Source: Phycisphaeraceae bacterium (GTDB lineage Bacteria > Planctomycetota > Phycisphaerae > Phycisphaerales > UBA1924). Taken from it: DNA of 64,000 nucleotides. Of the stretch, positions 35,156 through 43,843 are shown in pieces. The stretch is taken from assembly GCA_019636535.1 (NCBI GenBank), contig JAHBXK010000017.1:1-64000 (forward strand). Direction: 5' to 3'. The notes beneath the pieces are model-generated. The model saw only the letters and a program-made list of their open reading frames with translations. It made no database searches and was not told the origin of the DNA. Positions within the stretch are counted from its first letter, which is position 1; each line of letters begins with the position of its first letter. Both the position numbers and the translations under genes were made by a program.

Positions 35156-36061
35156 GTGGCCAAATCCGCCAAGACTGCCAAGGCCGCACCCAAGCCGGCC
35201 GCAAAGACCGCCAAGAAGCCCGCAGCCAAGCCAGCCAAGCCCGCTGCGAAGGCCTCCGCGCGCCACACAGCCAAGAAGCCGGCTCCGAAGCCGGCCACCA
35301 AGGCCCAGGCCAAGGCGCCCGCGAAGGTGGCGGCTAAGGCTGGCAAAGACGCGAAGGCCACCAAGCCCGCCAAGCCGGGAGCCAAGCCCGCTCCCGCCCA
35401 GCCCGACACGTCCGCCGAGAAGAAGGGACCCAAGGGCATCACCGTCGTCCAGCCCAAGGTCGTCAAGAAAACCAAGCCCAAGGTCAAACTCGAAATGCCC
35501 CACGCCGAGCCGCTCATCAAGCCCGGCATGAAGTGGAAGCCCCTCATCCCCTCAGGACCCAAGGCCCCGCCCTCACCCTACGGCGTCTGGCGCAGCCCCG
35601 ACGACGTAAGCGTTGAAGAAGTCAAGATCGATCCCAAGGCCCGCCTCCCCAAGAAGGAACTCGAGCGCTACCGCGACATCCTCCTGCGAAAGCGCGCTGA
35701 ACTTCTCGGCGACATCACCGGCATGGAGCGCGAAGCGCTCAACTCCGGCAGCGGCAGCCTCTCCAGCCTGCCCCAGCACATGGCCGAGCAGGGCTCCGAC
35801 ACCTACGACCAGCACCTCTCCCTCGACCTCGCCGCCGTCGATCGCGAACTGATCAAGGAGATCGACGAGGCGCTCTCGCGAATCGACAGCGGCATCTATG
35901 GCGTCTGCCTCAAGACCGGCAAACGCATCAACGCTGATCGCCTCAACGAGATCCCTTGGGCACGCTACTCCATCCAGGCCGCTCGCGAGATGGAACGGAA
36001 CATCCACCTGCCGTCCTCCGCTTCCACCAGCGAGTCGAGCGCCAACTCCGACATGGACTGA
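35156..36061 (+). CDS. DksA/TraR-like protein with Lys/Ala/Pro-rich N-terminal tail and degenerate zinc site
   Basis: The 301-residue product has a highly basic repeat tail (about 1-105, built of AKP and KKPA units like histone H1 tails). A coiled domain follows, with KKELERYRDILLRKRAELLG and the acidic loop area DTYDQHLSLDLA. The C-terminal segment is YGVCLKTGKRINADRLNEIPWARYSIQAARE. Only Cys251 of the four zinc ligands remains; Thr254, Ser272 and Ala275 occupy the other three positions at exact DksA spacing, so zinc is probably not bound. DksA modulates RNA polymerase with ppGpp; here a polymerase- or nucleic-acid-binding role is likely. The start is GTG at 35156 behind AAAGGA. lspA follows after 5 bp. 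Confidence 0.85.
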   Translation: MAKSAKTAKAAPKPAAKTAKKPAAKPAKPAAKASARHTAKKPAPKPATKAQAKAPAKVAAKAGKDAKATKPAKPGAKPAPAQPDTSAEKKGPKGITVVQPKVVKKTKPKVKLEMPHAEPLIKPGMKWKPLIPSGPKAPPSPYGVWRSPDDVSVEEVKIDPKARLPKKELERYRDILLRKRAELLGDITGMEREALNSGSGSLSSLPQHMAEQGSDTYDQHLSLDLAAVDRELIKEIDEALSRIDSGIYGVCLKTGKRINADRLNEIPWARYSIQAAREMERNIHLPSSASTSESSANSDMD

Positions 36062-36066
36062 CCAGA

Positions 36067-36777
36067 GTGCCGGACGCAAACGACCCCACCAAGGCCGACG
36101 CGCCGACGCCGACGCGAAAGCAGGACGCGCACGCCGCGCAACCACGTCACGGCACCGCCTGGCGCTCTCGCCGCGCCTGGGCCGCAATGCTCATCGCCAT
36201 GATCGCCGCCATCGCCGTCGATCTCGCGAGCAAGAACTGGGCCTTCCGCACCATCGCCGACGAACCCGTCATCGTCGAGCGCGAGGCCGTCCTCGCCATC
36301 AGCCGCGAAGACCCCCGGCTCGTCAACACGCTCATCCCGCGCCACGACCCAATGGTCGTCATACCGCGCCTTCTCGAGTTCACCCTCGTACTCAACCCGG
36401 GCGCCGTCTTCGGTGTCGGTCCCGGCAAGCGGTTCTTCTTCGTCGGTTTCACGCTCCTGGCGCTCGCCTTCGGTCTGGGCATGTTCGCCGCGTGGACCAC
36501 CCCGCGCGATCGCTCCGCCCACATCGCCATCGGCCTCCTCCTCGGCGGAGGACTCGGAAACCTCTACGACCGCCTCGTCTTCGGATGCGTTCGAGACTTC
36601 CTCCACCCACTCCCGGGTTGGATGTGGCCCGGCGGTTGGAAGCCCTTCGGCGGCACGGGCGAGATCTGGCCCTACGTCTCCAACGTCGCCGACCTGCTTC
36701 TGCTCATCGGAATCGTCACGCTCATGGCTTATCTGTGGAAGCGCGACCGCTCCGAACGCCCCGCGCGCCCGTCCTGA
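36067..36777 (+). CDS. lspA: Lipoprotein signal peptidase (signal peptidase II)
   Basis: LspA removes signal peptides from lipidated prolipoproteins in the inner membrane. The 236-residue product is longer than the usual 165, owing to an N-terminal tail and an insert after the first membrane helix. It has four membrane helices with AVDLASKNWA, LVLNPGAVFGVGPGKRFFF, GGGLGNLYDRLVFGCVRDF and YVSNVADLLLLIG; the last two carry the catalytic aspartates. The start is GTG at 36067, five bases after the DksA-like gene's stop. The predicted lipoproteins in this window are its substrates. Confidence 0.93.
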   Translation: MPDANDPTKADAPTPTRKQDAHAAQPRHGTAWRSRRAWAAMLIAMIAAIAVDLASKNWAFRTIADEPVIVEREAVLAISREDPRLVNTLIPRHDPMVVIPRLLEFTLVLNPGAVFGVGPGKRFFFVGFTLLALAFGLGMFAAWTTPRDRSAHIAIGLLLGGGLGNLYDRLVFGCVRDFLHPLPGWMWPGGWKPFGGTGEIWPYVSNVADLLLLIGIVTLMAYLWKRDRSERPARPS

Positions 36778-36791
36778 TCGCTCCCCGATCC

Positions 36792-37898
36792 TCAGTTCAC
36801 CCGCTCACCACCGAACATCGGCGCAGCCGCCGCGGGCGATTGCACGCCCGCCGTCGCCGTCTGATGCTGCGCTGACGCATTCGCCTTGCTCAAGATCCCG
36901 TCCCACATCTGCCGAACCTCCGCCGCCATACGCGTGTTCGGGAACTCCTGCGTGATCCGCCGACCCACGAGAATCGCCGACCTCCAGTCGCGGTTCTGGA
37001 CCGCGATCTTGAACTGCGCCCCGAGATTCTCCCGCGCCTTGGTGACCACGCCCCGCGCCACTTCCTGAAACGCCTGCCCCTCCACCGGCGTCAGGTACTG
37101 GTCCAGTTCCTTCAGCAGCGTCATCGCCTCCTCAACGCGCTCACCCTTCGCCGCTTCGAGGAACCGCCTCTCGAGGTCTTCCTTGAAAACATCCCGCGCC
37201 TGAATCACCCGCGCCCGCAGATTGTCAACCCGCGGCGACTCCGGATACAGACGCTGAATCCGCGCCGACTCCTGAAACGCCACGTCCCAGCGCCGCTGCA
37301 CGATCAGCCCGTCCAGCCGCGCGATCGCATCCGCCACCCTCCGTTCGATCACCTCCGTCCGCGCCAACTCGATCCGCGCCCGGAACTCCTCCGCATCCGC
37401 CCGATACCCGAACCGATCCGCCAGTTCCGTGCACAGCACGATCGCCGCGTCCCACGCCTGGTTCTGAATGTCTTCCTCGATCGCCCGGCACAGCAACTCC
37501 CGCTCCGCCCGCCGGTTCAGCACCCGCCGAGCGTCATCCGACAGCCCCGCGCTCTCATCCAGCCGGCGCACCGCCTCCGTCAGCCGATCCACCGACCGCC
37601 GCAACCCCTCGTCCTTAGCCGATCCCCTCGCCGAAATCAGCGCCCACGCGATCGGACCAGTCGTCAGCACCAAAAACAGCCCGCAGTACCCCGCTACGCG
37701 CAGGTACGGATTCGCCGGGAATTCACCCACCCCCGCCCCGGCCAGCACGAACAGCACCGACGCCACGCCCACCAGCCCATAGCAGACGATCGACACAACC
37801 ACCGCCGCCGGTACCCCGCGCTTCCGCGGCATCGGCACCACCGACGTCACTCCCGGCGCTTGCTCACTCCGTTCCTCAGCGGGCGATCGATGCTCCAT
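36792..37898 (-). CDS. Membrane protein with helical (TPR-like) domain
   Basis: The 368-residue product has two membrane helices (about 32-57 and 68-88) and then about 250 residues of helical repeats. Recurrent features are AIEEDIQNQAWDAAIVLCTEL, DGLIVQRRWDVAFQESARI and AVQNRDWRSAILVGRRI, with a W/D-A-A pattern every 50-60 residues, like tetratricopeptide units. It ends in an Ala/Pro-rich tail. The ATG at 37898 is confirmed by GGAGG six bases upstream. No enzymatic motif is seen. Its 3' end faces lspA with 14 bp between. A protein-interaction role at the membrane is inferred. Confidence 0.78.
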   Translation of the reverse strand: MEHRSPAEERSEQAPGVTSVVPMPRKRGVPAAVVVSIVCYGLVGVASVLFVLAGAGVGEFPANPYLRVAGYCGLFLVLTTGPIAWALISARGSAKDEGLRRSVDRLTEAVRRLDESAGLSDDARRVLNRRAERELLCRAIEEDIQNQAWDAAIVLCTELADRFGYRADAEEFRARIELARTEVIERRVADAIARLDGLIVQRRWDVAFQESARIQRLYPESPRVDNLRARVIQARDVFKEDLERRFLEAAKGERVEEAMTLLKELDQYLTPVEGQAFQEVARGVVTKARENLGAQFKIAVQNRDWRSAILVGRRITQEFPNTRMAAEVRQMWDGILSKANASAQHQTATAGVQSPAAAAPMFGGERVN

Positions 37899-37941
37899 CT
37901 TCGGCCTCCGTGCAGTCCCCACCACCGCGCCCGCCCCGCCC

Positions 37942-38307
37942 TCAACTTCCCGGCGTCGGCTCGCCGCAGTTCCTCGTCACAGGCACCAGACACAGGAATC
38001 GGAGCCCCCGCTCCCCCGCCTTGAACTGGTGTTCCTCATCCGCCGGCACATACACCACGTCCCCCGCCCGAATCGGGTTCTCTCGCCCCTCTAGCAGCAC
38101 CGTCCCGCCCCCTTCCACCACAAACACCTCGTGCTCATAATCGTGGCTGTGCCGCGGCGAGTTTCCCCCCGGCTCAACCCGAAACGACCGCAGCGCGAAG
38201 TTCGGCGCCCCATCCTCGCGCCCAACCATCACCGCCATCGATACGCCCCGCACCCCCGCCATGTCCACCGGCTTGTCCTGCACGTCATGAATGTTCCGAA
38301 TCACCAT
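37942..38307 (-). CDS. Cupin-domain protein
   Basis: The 121-residue product is a single cupin barrel. The first motif PRHSHDYEHEVFVVEGGG contains His, His, Glu and the second motif region VVYVPADEEHQFKAGE contains His, giving a typical metal-binding set. Its small size and lack of other domains suggest a metal-dependent sensor or isomerase-like protein of unknown substrate. GAGGAA lies upstream of the ATG at 38307. It starts 51 bp from the divergent MBL hydrolase gene. Confidence 0.87.
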   Translation of the reverse strand: MVIRNIHDVQDKPVDMAGVRGVSMAVMVGREDGAPNFALRSFRVEPGGNSPRHSHDYEHEVFVVEGGGTVLLEGRENPIRAGDVVYVPADEEHQFKAGERGLRFLCLVPVTRNCGEPTPGS

Positions 38308-38358
38308 CGTCCATTTCCTCTCGAAATCGCTCCTCCCTTGCTCCAGTATTATCCGCCG

Positions 38359-39039
38359 ATGCCCAACCGCCAGCACAATCTCGCGCCAGACCCCGCCGAA
38401 CCCCTCCCCACCATCCGCGGCATCGCCCTCGGCATGTTCGAGACCAACTGCTACGTCGTCACCGTCCCCGCCGCCCGCGACTGCTGGATCATCGACGCCG
38501 GTTTCGACCCCGCCGATCTCATCGACCTCATCCAAACCGAGAATCTCAACCCCACCGCCGTTCTTCTCACCCACGCCCACTGCGATCACATCGCCGGCCT
38601 CTCCGAAGTCCGATCGGCCTTCCCAAACATCCCCATCCACCTCCACCCGGCCGAGCACGCCTGGCTCACCGATCCGATGAAAAACCTCTCCGCCGCCATG
38701 GGCGTCGGCGTCGTGGCGCCGCCGGCCACCGCCACGCTCGAAGACGGCATGACCCTCGAACTCGCCGGCACACACTGGCGCGTTCTCCACACCCCGGGCC
38801 ACTCACCGGGCGGCATCACACTGGTCCACGACGCGAGCAACCAGGCGATCGTCGGCGACACGCTCTTCAACGGCTCCATCGGCCGCTTCGACTTCCCAGG
38901 CTCATCCGAAGATCAACTCCGCCGATCGATCCTCGAAAAACTCTACACGCTCCCCGATCAAACCCGCGTCTACCCCGGCCACGGCCCATCCACCACCATC
39001 GGCCGTGAGCGACGCTCAAACCCCTACGTCCGCGGCTGA
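38359..39039 (+). CDS. MBL-fold metallo-hydrolase (glyoxalase II-like)
   Basis: The 226-residue product has the binuclear zinc site of the metallo-beta-lactamase superfamily: THAHCDHIAG, TPGHSPGGITLV, GDTLFNGSIGRFD and YPGHGPST. These match the short single-domain glyoxalase II-like hydrolases (YcbL type), which split thioesters. The ATG at 38359 fits the family N-terminus (TNCYVV follows at residue 29). A hairpin at 39111-39139 ends the unit. Confidence 0.92.
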   Translation: MPNRQHNLAPDPAEPLPTIRGIALGMFETNCYVVTVPAARDCWIIDAGFDPADLIDLIQTENLNPTAVLLTHAHCDHIAGLSEVRSAFPNIPIHLHPAEHAWLTDPMKNLSAAMGVGVVAPPATATLEDGMTLELAGTHWRVLHTPGHSPGGITLVHDASNQAIVGDTLFNGSIGRFDFPGSSEDQLRRSILEKLYTLPDQTRVYPGHGPSTTIGRERRSNPYVRG

Positions 39040-39110
39040 CACACCGCCCACGACTCGCCGCGAGGCGTGTCGCTCGCCCCCGGCCGTCCTCACCCCACCC
39101 CAAAATGAGC

Positions 39111-39139
39111 ACGGCCCCGCCGTACACACGCGGGGCCGT
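39111..39139. terminator. Bidirectional hairpin terminator between MBL and TPR lipoprotein genes
   Basis: A perfect 10-bp inverted repeat (ACGGCCCCGC with GCGGGGCCGT) has a 9-base loop. It lies between two convergent genes, 72 bp after one stop and 47 bp after the other. No long T tract follows on either side. Confidence 0.65.
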
Positions 39140-39185
39140 TCCCATGTCAACGTATCCCACCGGCACACACCGGCCTATCCGTTCG

Positions 39186-40499
39186 TCACTCTCCTCCAAC
39201 CGCCGACCCCACACCATCGGTCGGCACGTTCGTGAGCGCCGTCCCGCCCGGCATCGATCCCACGTTGTTCAACGACGCCAGCATCGACTCGCTCACCCTG
39301 TCGCCCGGGTTCCGCTGCAGCGCCTGCGCCAGCGTCGTCCGAGCCTCTTCCAAACGGCCCGCGTCCCGAAGCATCGTCGCCTTCACGACGAACGGCAGCG
39401 TCGAGTTCCCCGATCGCTGGATCGACTGGTCGATCGTCGCCAGCGCTTCGCCCGTCTTCCCCTCCAGACCAAGGAACGACGCCCGGAACATGTACCCTTC
39501 AAACCGATTCGGCGCGAGCGCCGTGGTCCGCGCCCCCGCGAGCCGCAGGTTGCCGCGATCCTTCAGCACCATCGCCACGTTCCCGAGTTCGATCCAGGCC
39601 TGCGGGTCCGAGGCTCCCTCCGTCGTGTTCACGATCTTCTGCAGCATCGACCTCGCCTCAACCGGCCGCTGCACCGCCAGCAGGCACTTGGCCCGCAGCA
39701 TCTGCAAGTCCTTCCGATCCCGATGCTCGGTCACATTCAGCAATCGGCCGAGGTTGAACTCCGCCAGGCCGAACTCCCCGCAGGCAACCTGCGACCGCGC
39801 CAAGTCCTCCAGAATCCCGTGGTCCTCGGGCGCCAGCAGCAGCGCATCGTTGAAGTACTCCGCTGCGCGACGGTGCTGCCCGCGAAGCACCGCAATGTGC
39901 CCCAGCGTCTGCCGAACCGCCGGGCTGTACCCGAACGACTCGCGATGTTCGAGCAGCAACCGCTCCGCGTCGTCCATCCGCCCCATGCTCACCAGCATCT
40001 CCGCCGAAGCCGTCAGATACTGCGGGTTCGTCGGGTCCTTCTCCATCGCCTTCGAGTAGTACTCGAACGCCTTCTGATCCATGCTGAACCGCTCGTGCAC
40101 GATCCCGAGGAAGTAGACCGCCTCCACGTTCTCCGGCTGGAGTTCCAGCGTACGGTCGAACGCGTCCTTGGCCTCCTGCAACCGGCTCTTCTCCACCAGA
40201 ATCCGCCCGCGCAAGAGGTGAGACTTCGCCACGTTCGGGTTCAACGCGATCGAGCGGTCGATCGTCTTCAGCGCCTTGTCAAAGTCGCCGCCCAGATACT
40301 GCTGCTGGGCCATCTGCCACTCCGTCCCGCTCTTGAGTTCCGCCAGACGCTGCTGGGCGATCACCAGGCCTTCGGACGTGTACTGCCCATGTCGCTTACC
40401 ATTGCACCCGACAAGCACCCCGGCGAACAACGCCGCAGCGCCGCCGCAAACCAGAACGATCGATCGGCCATAGCCACCTGCGCAACGGTTCAGTCGCAT
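39186..40499 (-). CDS. TPR lipoprotein of the secretin/pilus cluster
   Basis: The 437-residue product has a lipoprotein signal ending at LVGC (Cys32), then about ten tetratricopeptide repeats. Examples are YLGGDFDKALKTIDRSIALNP, RLQEAKDAFDRTLELQPENV and MDQKAFEYYSKAMEKDPTN. Lipoproteins of this type (PilF/PilW-like pilotins) help secretins assemble in the outer membrane; here that is inferred from position 77 bp after the secretin gene. Two ATGs lie six bases apart; that at 40499 is preferred because GGAG is eight bases upstream of it. A bidirectional hairpin follows the stop. Confidence 0.85.
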   Translation of the reverse strand: MRLNRCAGGYGRSIVLVCGGAAALFAGVLVGCNGKRHGQYTSEGLVIAQQRLAELKSGTEWQMAQQQYLGGDFDKALKTIDRSIALNPNVAKSHLLRGRILVEKSRLQEAKDAFDRTLELQPENVEAVYFLGIVHERFSMDQKAFEYYSKAMEKDPTNPQYLTASAEMLVSMGRMDDAERLLLEHRESFGYSPAVRQTLGHIAVLRGQHRRAAEYFNDALLLAPEDHGILEDLARSQVACGEFGLAEFNLGRLLNVTEHRDRKDLQMLRAKCLLAVQRPVEARSMLQKIVNTTEGASDPQAWIELGNVAMVLKDRGNLRLAGARTTALAPNRFEGYMFRASFLGLEGKTGEALATIDQSIQRSGNSTLPFVVKATMLRDAGRLEEARTTLAQALQRNPGDRVSESMLASLNNVGSMPGGTALTNVPTDGVGSAVGGE

Positions 40500-40576
40500 G
40501 AGCATGTCTCCAAAGAAAGCGGGCGGACGCACGCCGGTGCGCCCGCCCGATGCATCGGCTGTTTCAAAGGGTCCGA

Positions 40577-43153
40577 TTACCGGTTCGGAACATCTTCCAC
40601 CGTCACGCTCGCGCTCGGACGATCCATCGGAACCGCCTCGGGCGTCGTCGTCGCCACGGGCTGCGTCGGAACCGACTGAACCGGCACATTCGCAAGCGGG
40701 CGGTCCTTCGCGTCGAAGCCCGCCGCCCACAACTCACCCGTTTCGGGGTTGAAGATCCACCCGTACTCCGTGTGAAACTTCGTGTCGGGCTTGAAGCCCA
40801 TCACGACCTTGCCCGCGTTCGGGCCACCGACGTACACGTTCGACGGAACTTTGCTCAGCAGCCCCGCGTGGAACAGCGACTGCCAACCCGCGTTGGCGCC
40901 GATGCCCAGCGCCGGCATCGAACCGTCGTTGTCCTCGACAAAGGTCGCCACCGACAGACGCAGGTTCGACAACTCGCTCTGAACCAGCTTCGGGTCGGTC
41001 TGCGGGTTGAACGACACCGTCGTCGGCTGCGCGGGCGTCTGAGCCTGGGCCGACGCCGGCCGCGAAACCTGCGTCCCGCGAACCGCCTCGACCATCTGCA
41101 CGCGCTCGCCGTTCATCTCGATCGCCTGCTCCGCGAAGCCGCCGCCGATGCGCGTCTGAAGTTCACGGCTGTTGAAGTCCATCATCGCCGCGGCGATCGG
41201 ATCAGCCGACGCCACGGCCCCAGTCTCGGGCACCGCCGGCACGAAGAAGTTCGCGCCCAGCTCGCCCGGCCGATCCACGGGGTCGCGCCCCTGGTCCTGC
41301 GAACCCCACGGCACGCGGTGACGCGGCGGCTCAGGCAGAGTCTGGATCGGCTCCAGGCGGCGATCGGTGTCGTCGCGGAAGATGTTGTTCAACCGGCTCT
41401 CGTCCGGCCAGTGCTCACGCTCGCCCGTGATCCGCTCACGCAGGCGGTACACCGCCGGCTGATGGGGATTCAGCGACAGCGAACGCTGGATCGTCCAAAG
41501 CGCCTTGTCGTGCTTGCCCTCGCGCGCCAGCCGCTCGGCCTCCACGTTCAACTGCGCCGTCATCTTCTCCCGGCTCCACGGCAGCAGACCCTGACGCGCA
41601 CCCGCGCGCACCCGGTCGATGTCCGCGTTCGCTTTCTCCGCCGCCGCAGCCACGGACTGATCCGTGATGATCGTCGGGGTGATCAGGAAGATAATCTCCG
41701 ATCGCTGCGTGTTGTCGTCGTTGCCACGGAACGCCGCGCCGATCAGCGGGATGTCGCCCAGGAACGGAACCTGCCGACGGTTGAACGTCTGCGAGTCCGT
41801 GAACAGGCCGCCCAGCACCACCGTCTGGCCGTCGCGAACGTTCACGTTCGTCACCAGTTCCTGCGTCACCTCGTCGGGGATCGTCACCGCCGCGCCGTTC
41901 GCGTCCGTGATCGTCCGGATCTCAGCCGCAGAGACCTGAGGCTTCAGTTCCATCCGGATGTTCCCGTCCACCGAGACGAACGGCCGGAAGTACAACTGCG
42001 TGCCCGTATCCAGGAACTGCACCGTCTGAGTCGTGCTCGTCTCGGTGCTCGTCGTGCTCAAGTAGCCGACGCGCTTACCAACGAGCACCCGCGCGGGCTG
42101 ACGGTTCAGCGTCAGGATCTTCGGGTTCGACAGGATCACCGTGTCCGTGATCGTGTCCAGCATCCGCAGGAAGATCGACAGGTCGCCGCCCACCACGCCC
42201 ACCTTGAAAGTGCCGGGGCCGCTCGTGTTGCCAGGCGTCGACGTGATCGCCGTGCCCTGGTTGTTCGCCGGCGACAGACCCTGGTTCGCAGCACCCGTGC
42301 CGCCGCGGATCAGGCTGTTCGCCGCAGCCAGCGGGCCGCCGATGTTGATGAAGTCCGTGAACTTCAGGTCGCCGATGATCGAGAAGTCGATGCCGAACGC
42401 GTTCGCCTCGTTCAGCGACGTCTGAAGGATCGTCGCCTCGATCAGCACCTGCGCCGGCCGCGTGTCCAACTGCGTCAGCAACTCCTCGATCGCCTTGATG
42501 TTCTCTTCGTAGTCGATCACCACCAGTGTCGCCGTCAGCGCGAAGTCGTCCTTGCCCGTCGGCGACTTCTCGGGGATCGAGAAGTTCGCCGTCTTCTCGC
42601 TTGTCTGGATCTGCCCGCCGTCGCGGCTCAGCAGCGGCTCGGCGAACGTCTTGGCGTCCGTCGCGTTCAGATAGTTCAGCCGAACCACCTTCGCCACGCG
42701 CTTCTTCAACGCCGCCTCGATCTGCTTCAACTCGTCGTTCGTGTACACATAGATGAAATTACCCTGCTCCAGGTACCCGAACCCGTTCACGTGCAGGATC
42801 GCGTCGAGCGCCTCGTAGAACGTCACGTCGTACAACGCCGCGCTCACCCGAGCCGAGACGTTCTTGCTCGCGATGATGTTCTTCTGCGTCTGCGTCGAGA
42901 GCATCTGCAGTACGTTCGCGAGGTCCTCGTCCTTCAACTGGAGAGTGACCGTGTTGTGCTCGCTCACGACAACCTGGTTCTGGCCGCCATCCCGGCTCGG
43001 ACGCATCGGGTCGCGCACGCCCGGCGCGTCACCCGCCTGGGCCAGCACGACCGATGGAAACCACAGACCAACCGCCGCCGCGGCCGCGAGCGCGGGGACC
43101 TTGCCGACCAGATCGAGCAGTTCGCGGGGGGTTCGCCGACGCTGCATGGACAT
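40577..43153 (-). CDS. Secretin (GspD/PilQ family) with C-terminal pseudopilin-like domain
   Basis: Secretins form the outer-membrane gate of type II secretion and type IV pilus machines. The 858-residue product has a signal peptide (cleavage near 38), an STN/N0-type domain (about 68-150, LKDEDLANVLQMLSTQTQ), N1-like domains and the secretin barrel to about residue 498 (VNVRDGQTVVLGGL, PFLGDIPLIGAAFR). A TPR-like helix pair follows at about 528-575. Residues about 723-820 then repeat the soluble domain of the neighbouring GspG-type pseudopilin: VYVGGPNAGKVV, and GWIFNPETGELWAAGFDAKD against GWIFDPLTGDLYASGFDVND. I know of no secretin with such a tail. GGAGAG lies five bases before the ATG at 43153. 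Confidence 0.93.
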   Translation of the reverse strand: MSMQRRRTPRELLDLVGKVPALAAAAAVGLWFPSVVLAQAGDAPGVRDPMRPSRDGGQNQVVVSEHNTVTLQLKDEDLANVLQMLSTQTQKNIIASKNVSARVSAALYDVTFYEALDAILHVNGFGYLEQGNFIYVYTNDELKQIEAALKKRVAKVVRLNYLNATDAKTFAEPLLSRDGGQIQTSEKTANFSIPEKSPTGKDDFALTATLVVIDYEENIKAIEELLTQLDTRPAQVLIEATILQTSLNEANAFGIDFSIIGDLKFTDFINIGGPLAAANSLIRGGTGAANQGLSPANNQGTAITSTPGNTSGPGTFKVGVVGGDLSIFLRMLDTITDTVILSNPKILTLNRQPARVLVGKRVGYLSTTSTETSTTQTVQFLDTGTQLYFRPFVSVDGNIRMELKPQVSAAEIRTITDANGAAVTIPDEVTQELVTNVNVRDGQTVVLGGLFTDSQTFNRRQVPFLGDIPLIGAAFRGNDDNTQRSEIIFLITPTIITDQSVAAAAEKANADIDRVRAGARQGLLPWSREKMTAQLNVEAERLAREGKHDKALWTIQRSLSLNPHQPAVYRLRERITGEREHWPDESRLNNIFRDDTDRRLEPIQTLPEPPRHRVPWGSQDQGRDPVDRPGELGANFFVPAVPETGAVASADPIAAAMMDFNSRELQTRIGGGFAEQAIEMNGERVQMVEAVRGTQVSRPASAQAQTPAQPTTVSFNPQTDPKLVQSELSNLRLSVATFVEDNDGSMPALGIGANAGWQSLFHAGLLSKVPSNVYVGGPNAGKVVMGFKPDTKFHTEYGWIFNPETGELWAAGFDAKDRPLANVPVQSVPTQPVATTTPEAVPMDRPSASVTVEDVPNR

Positions 43154-43520
43154 GAGGACTCTCCGGATTCGAGCGCTGGTAAGGAAGAGGACTCGCCTCC
43201 CTCGCCGGCCGCTCTTGGGCTAATTGCCTCCTGCCGCAACACGCGCGGCGTCATGGAGTTGTCGTCGATCCCCACTTGGGACTTTGGGCAACTTCCGATT
43301 CCTGAGAACTCGCAGGTATGCTGCGTCGGCTCTGGCCCCTGTGTCGGTTGTACGACCGAACGACCGCACAGACCGCCCAGTTTGGCGCACGCATCCTCAC
43401 CCGCCGCTCGCGCGCGCAATATGGGGCATCGGCGCAGCATCACGCGGCCGAGGCTTCCCGGACCGGGCACACACACTCCGCCCCCTCCACATTCGCTCGT
43501 TTATCTGAGAGTCACAACCC
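43154..43520. other. Noncoding leader upstream of the secretin gene
   Basis: The 367 bp carry no credible gene; open frames exist on both strands but their translations are composition-driven. I see no clear terminator. The stretch may contain a separate promoter for the secretin-TPR pair. Confidence 0.4.
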
Positions 43521-43781
43521 TCACCGCGCTCGCAGCGACTCGGCCGACTCCGAGGGAGTCCCTACCACTTGCAGCGCAGGCTCGGGGCTCGGCTCCGCGA
43601 TCGCCGTGCGAGGGTGGCTCGTCACCAGCATCAGCCTCGCCCAGATCAACAGGCCCAGCGCGAGCACGCAGAACCCGAAGCCCGTCACGCGGAGATGCCC
43701 GGACAACCGCTGGCGCAACTCGACGCCACGGGAAGTCGGCTCGGCGAGATCATCTTGTTCGGGCCTTGCTGTGCGTGCCAT
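43521..43781 (-). CDS. Small single-span membrane protein in the pilus cluster
   Basis: The 86-residue frame has a charged N-terminus, one membrane helix (about 32-53, TGFGFCVLALGLLIWARLML) and a Pro/Ser-rich tail. It lies in order between the GspH-type gene and the secretin gene on the same strand. Size and topology resemble small accessory proteins of type II secretion systems, but I recognise no family. Without a ribosome site and with GC-driven composition, it may not be a gene. Confidence 0.45.
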   Translation of the reverse strand: MARTARPEQDDLAEPTSRGVELRQRLSGHLRVTGFGFCVLALGLLIWARLMLVTSHPRTAIAEPSPEPALQVVGTPSESAESLRAR

Positions 43782-43843
43782 GCGACAAGTGTGCAACCGA
43801 ATCCCCGCTCACGCAAGGTCCGAGAGCATCAGGCACAATCCGC

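Noticed and set aside
43224-43508. A 94-codon plus-strand frame upstream of the secretin gene
   Set aside because: It has no ribosome site, no domain and a composition like the noncoding complement.
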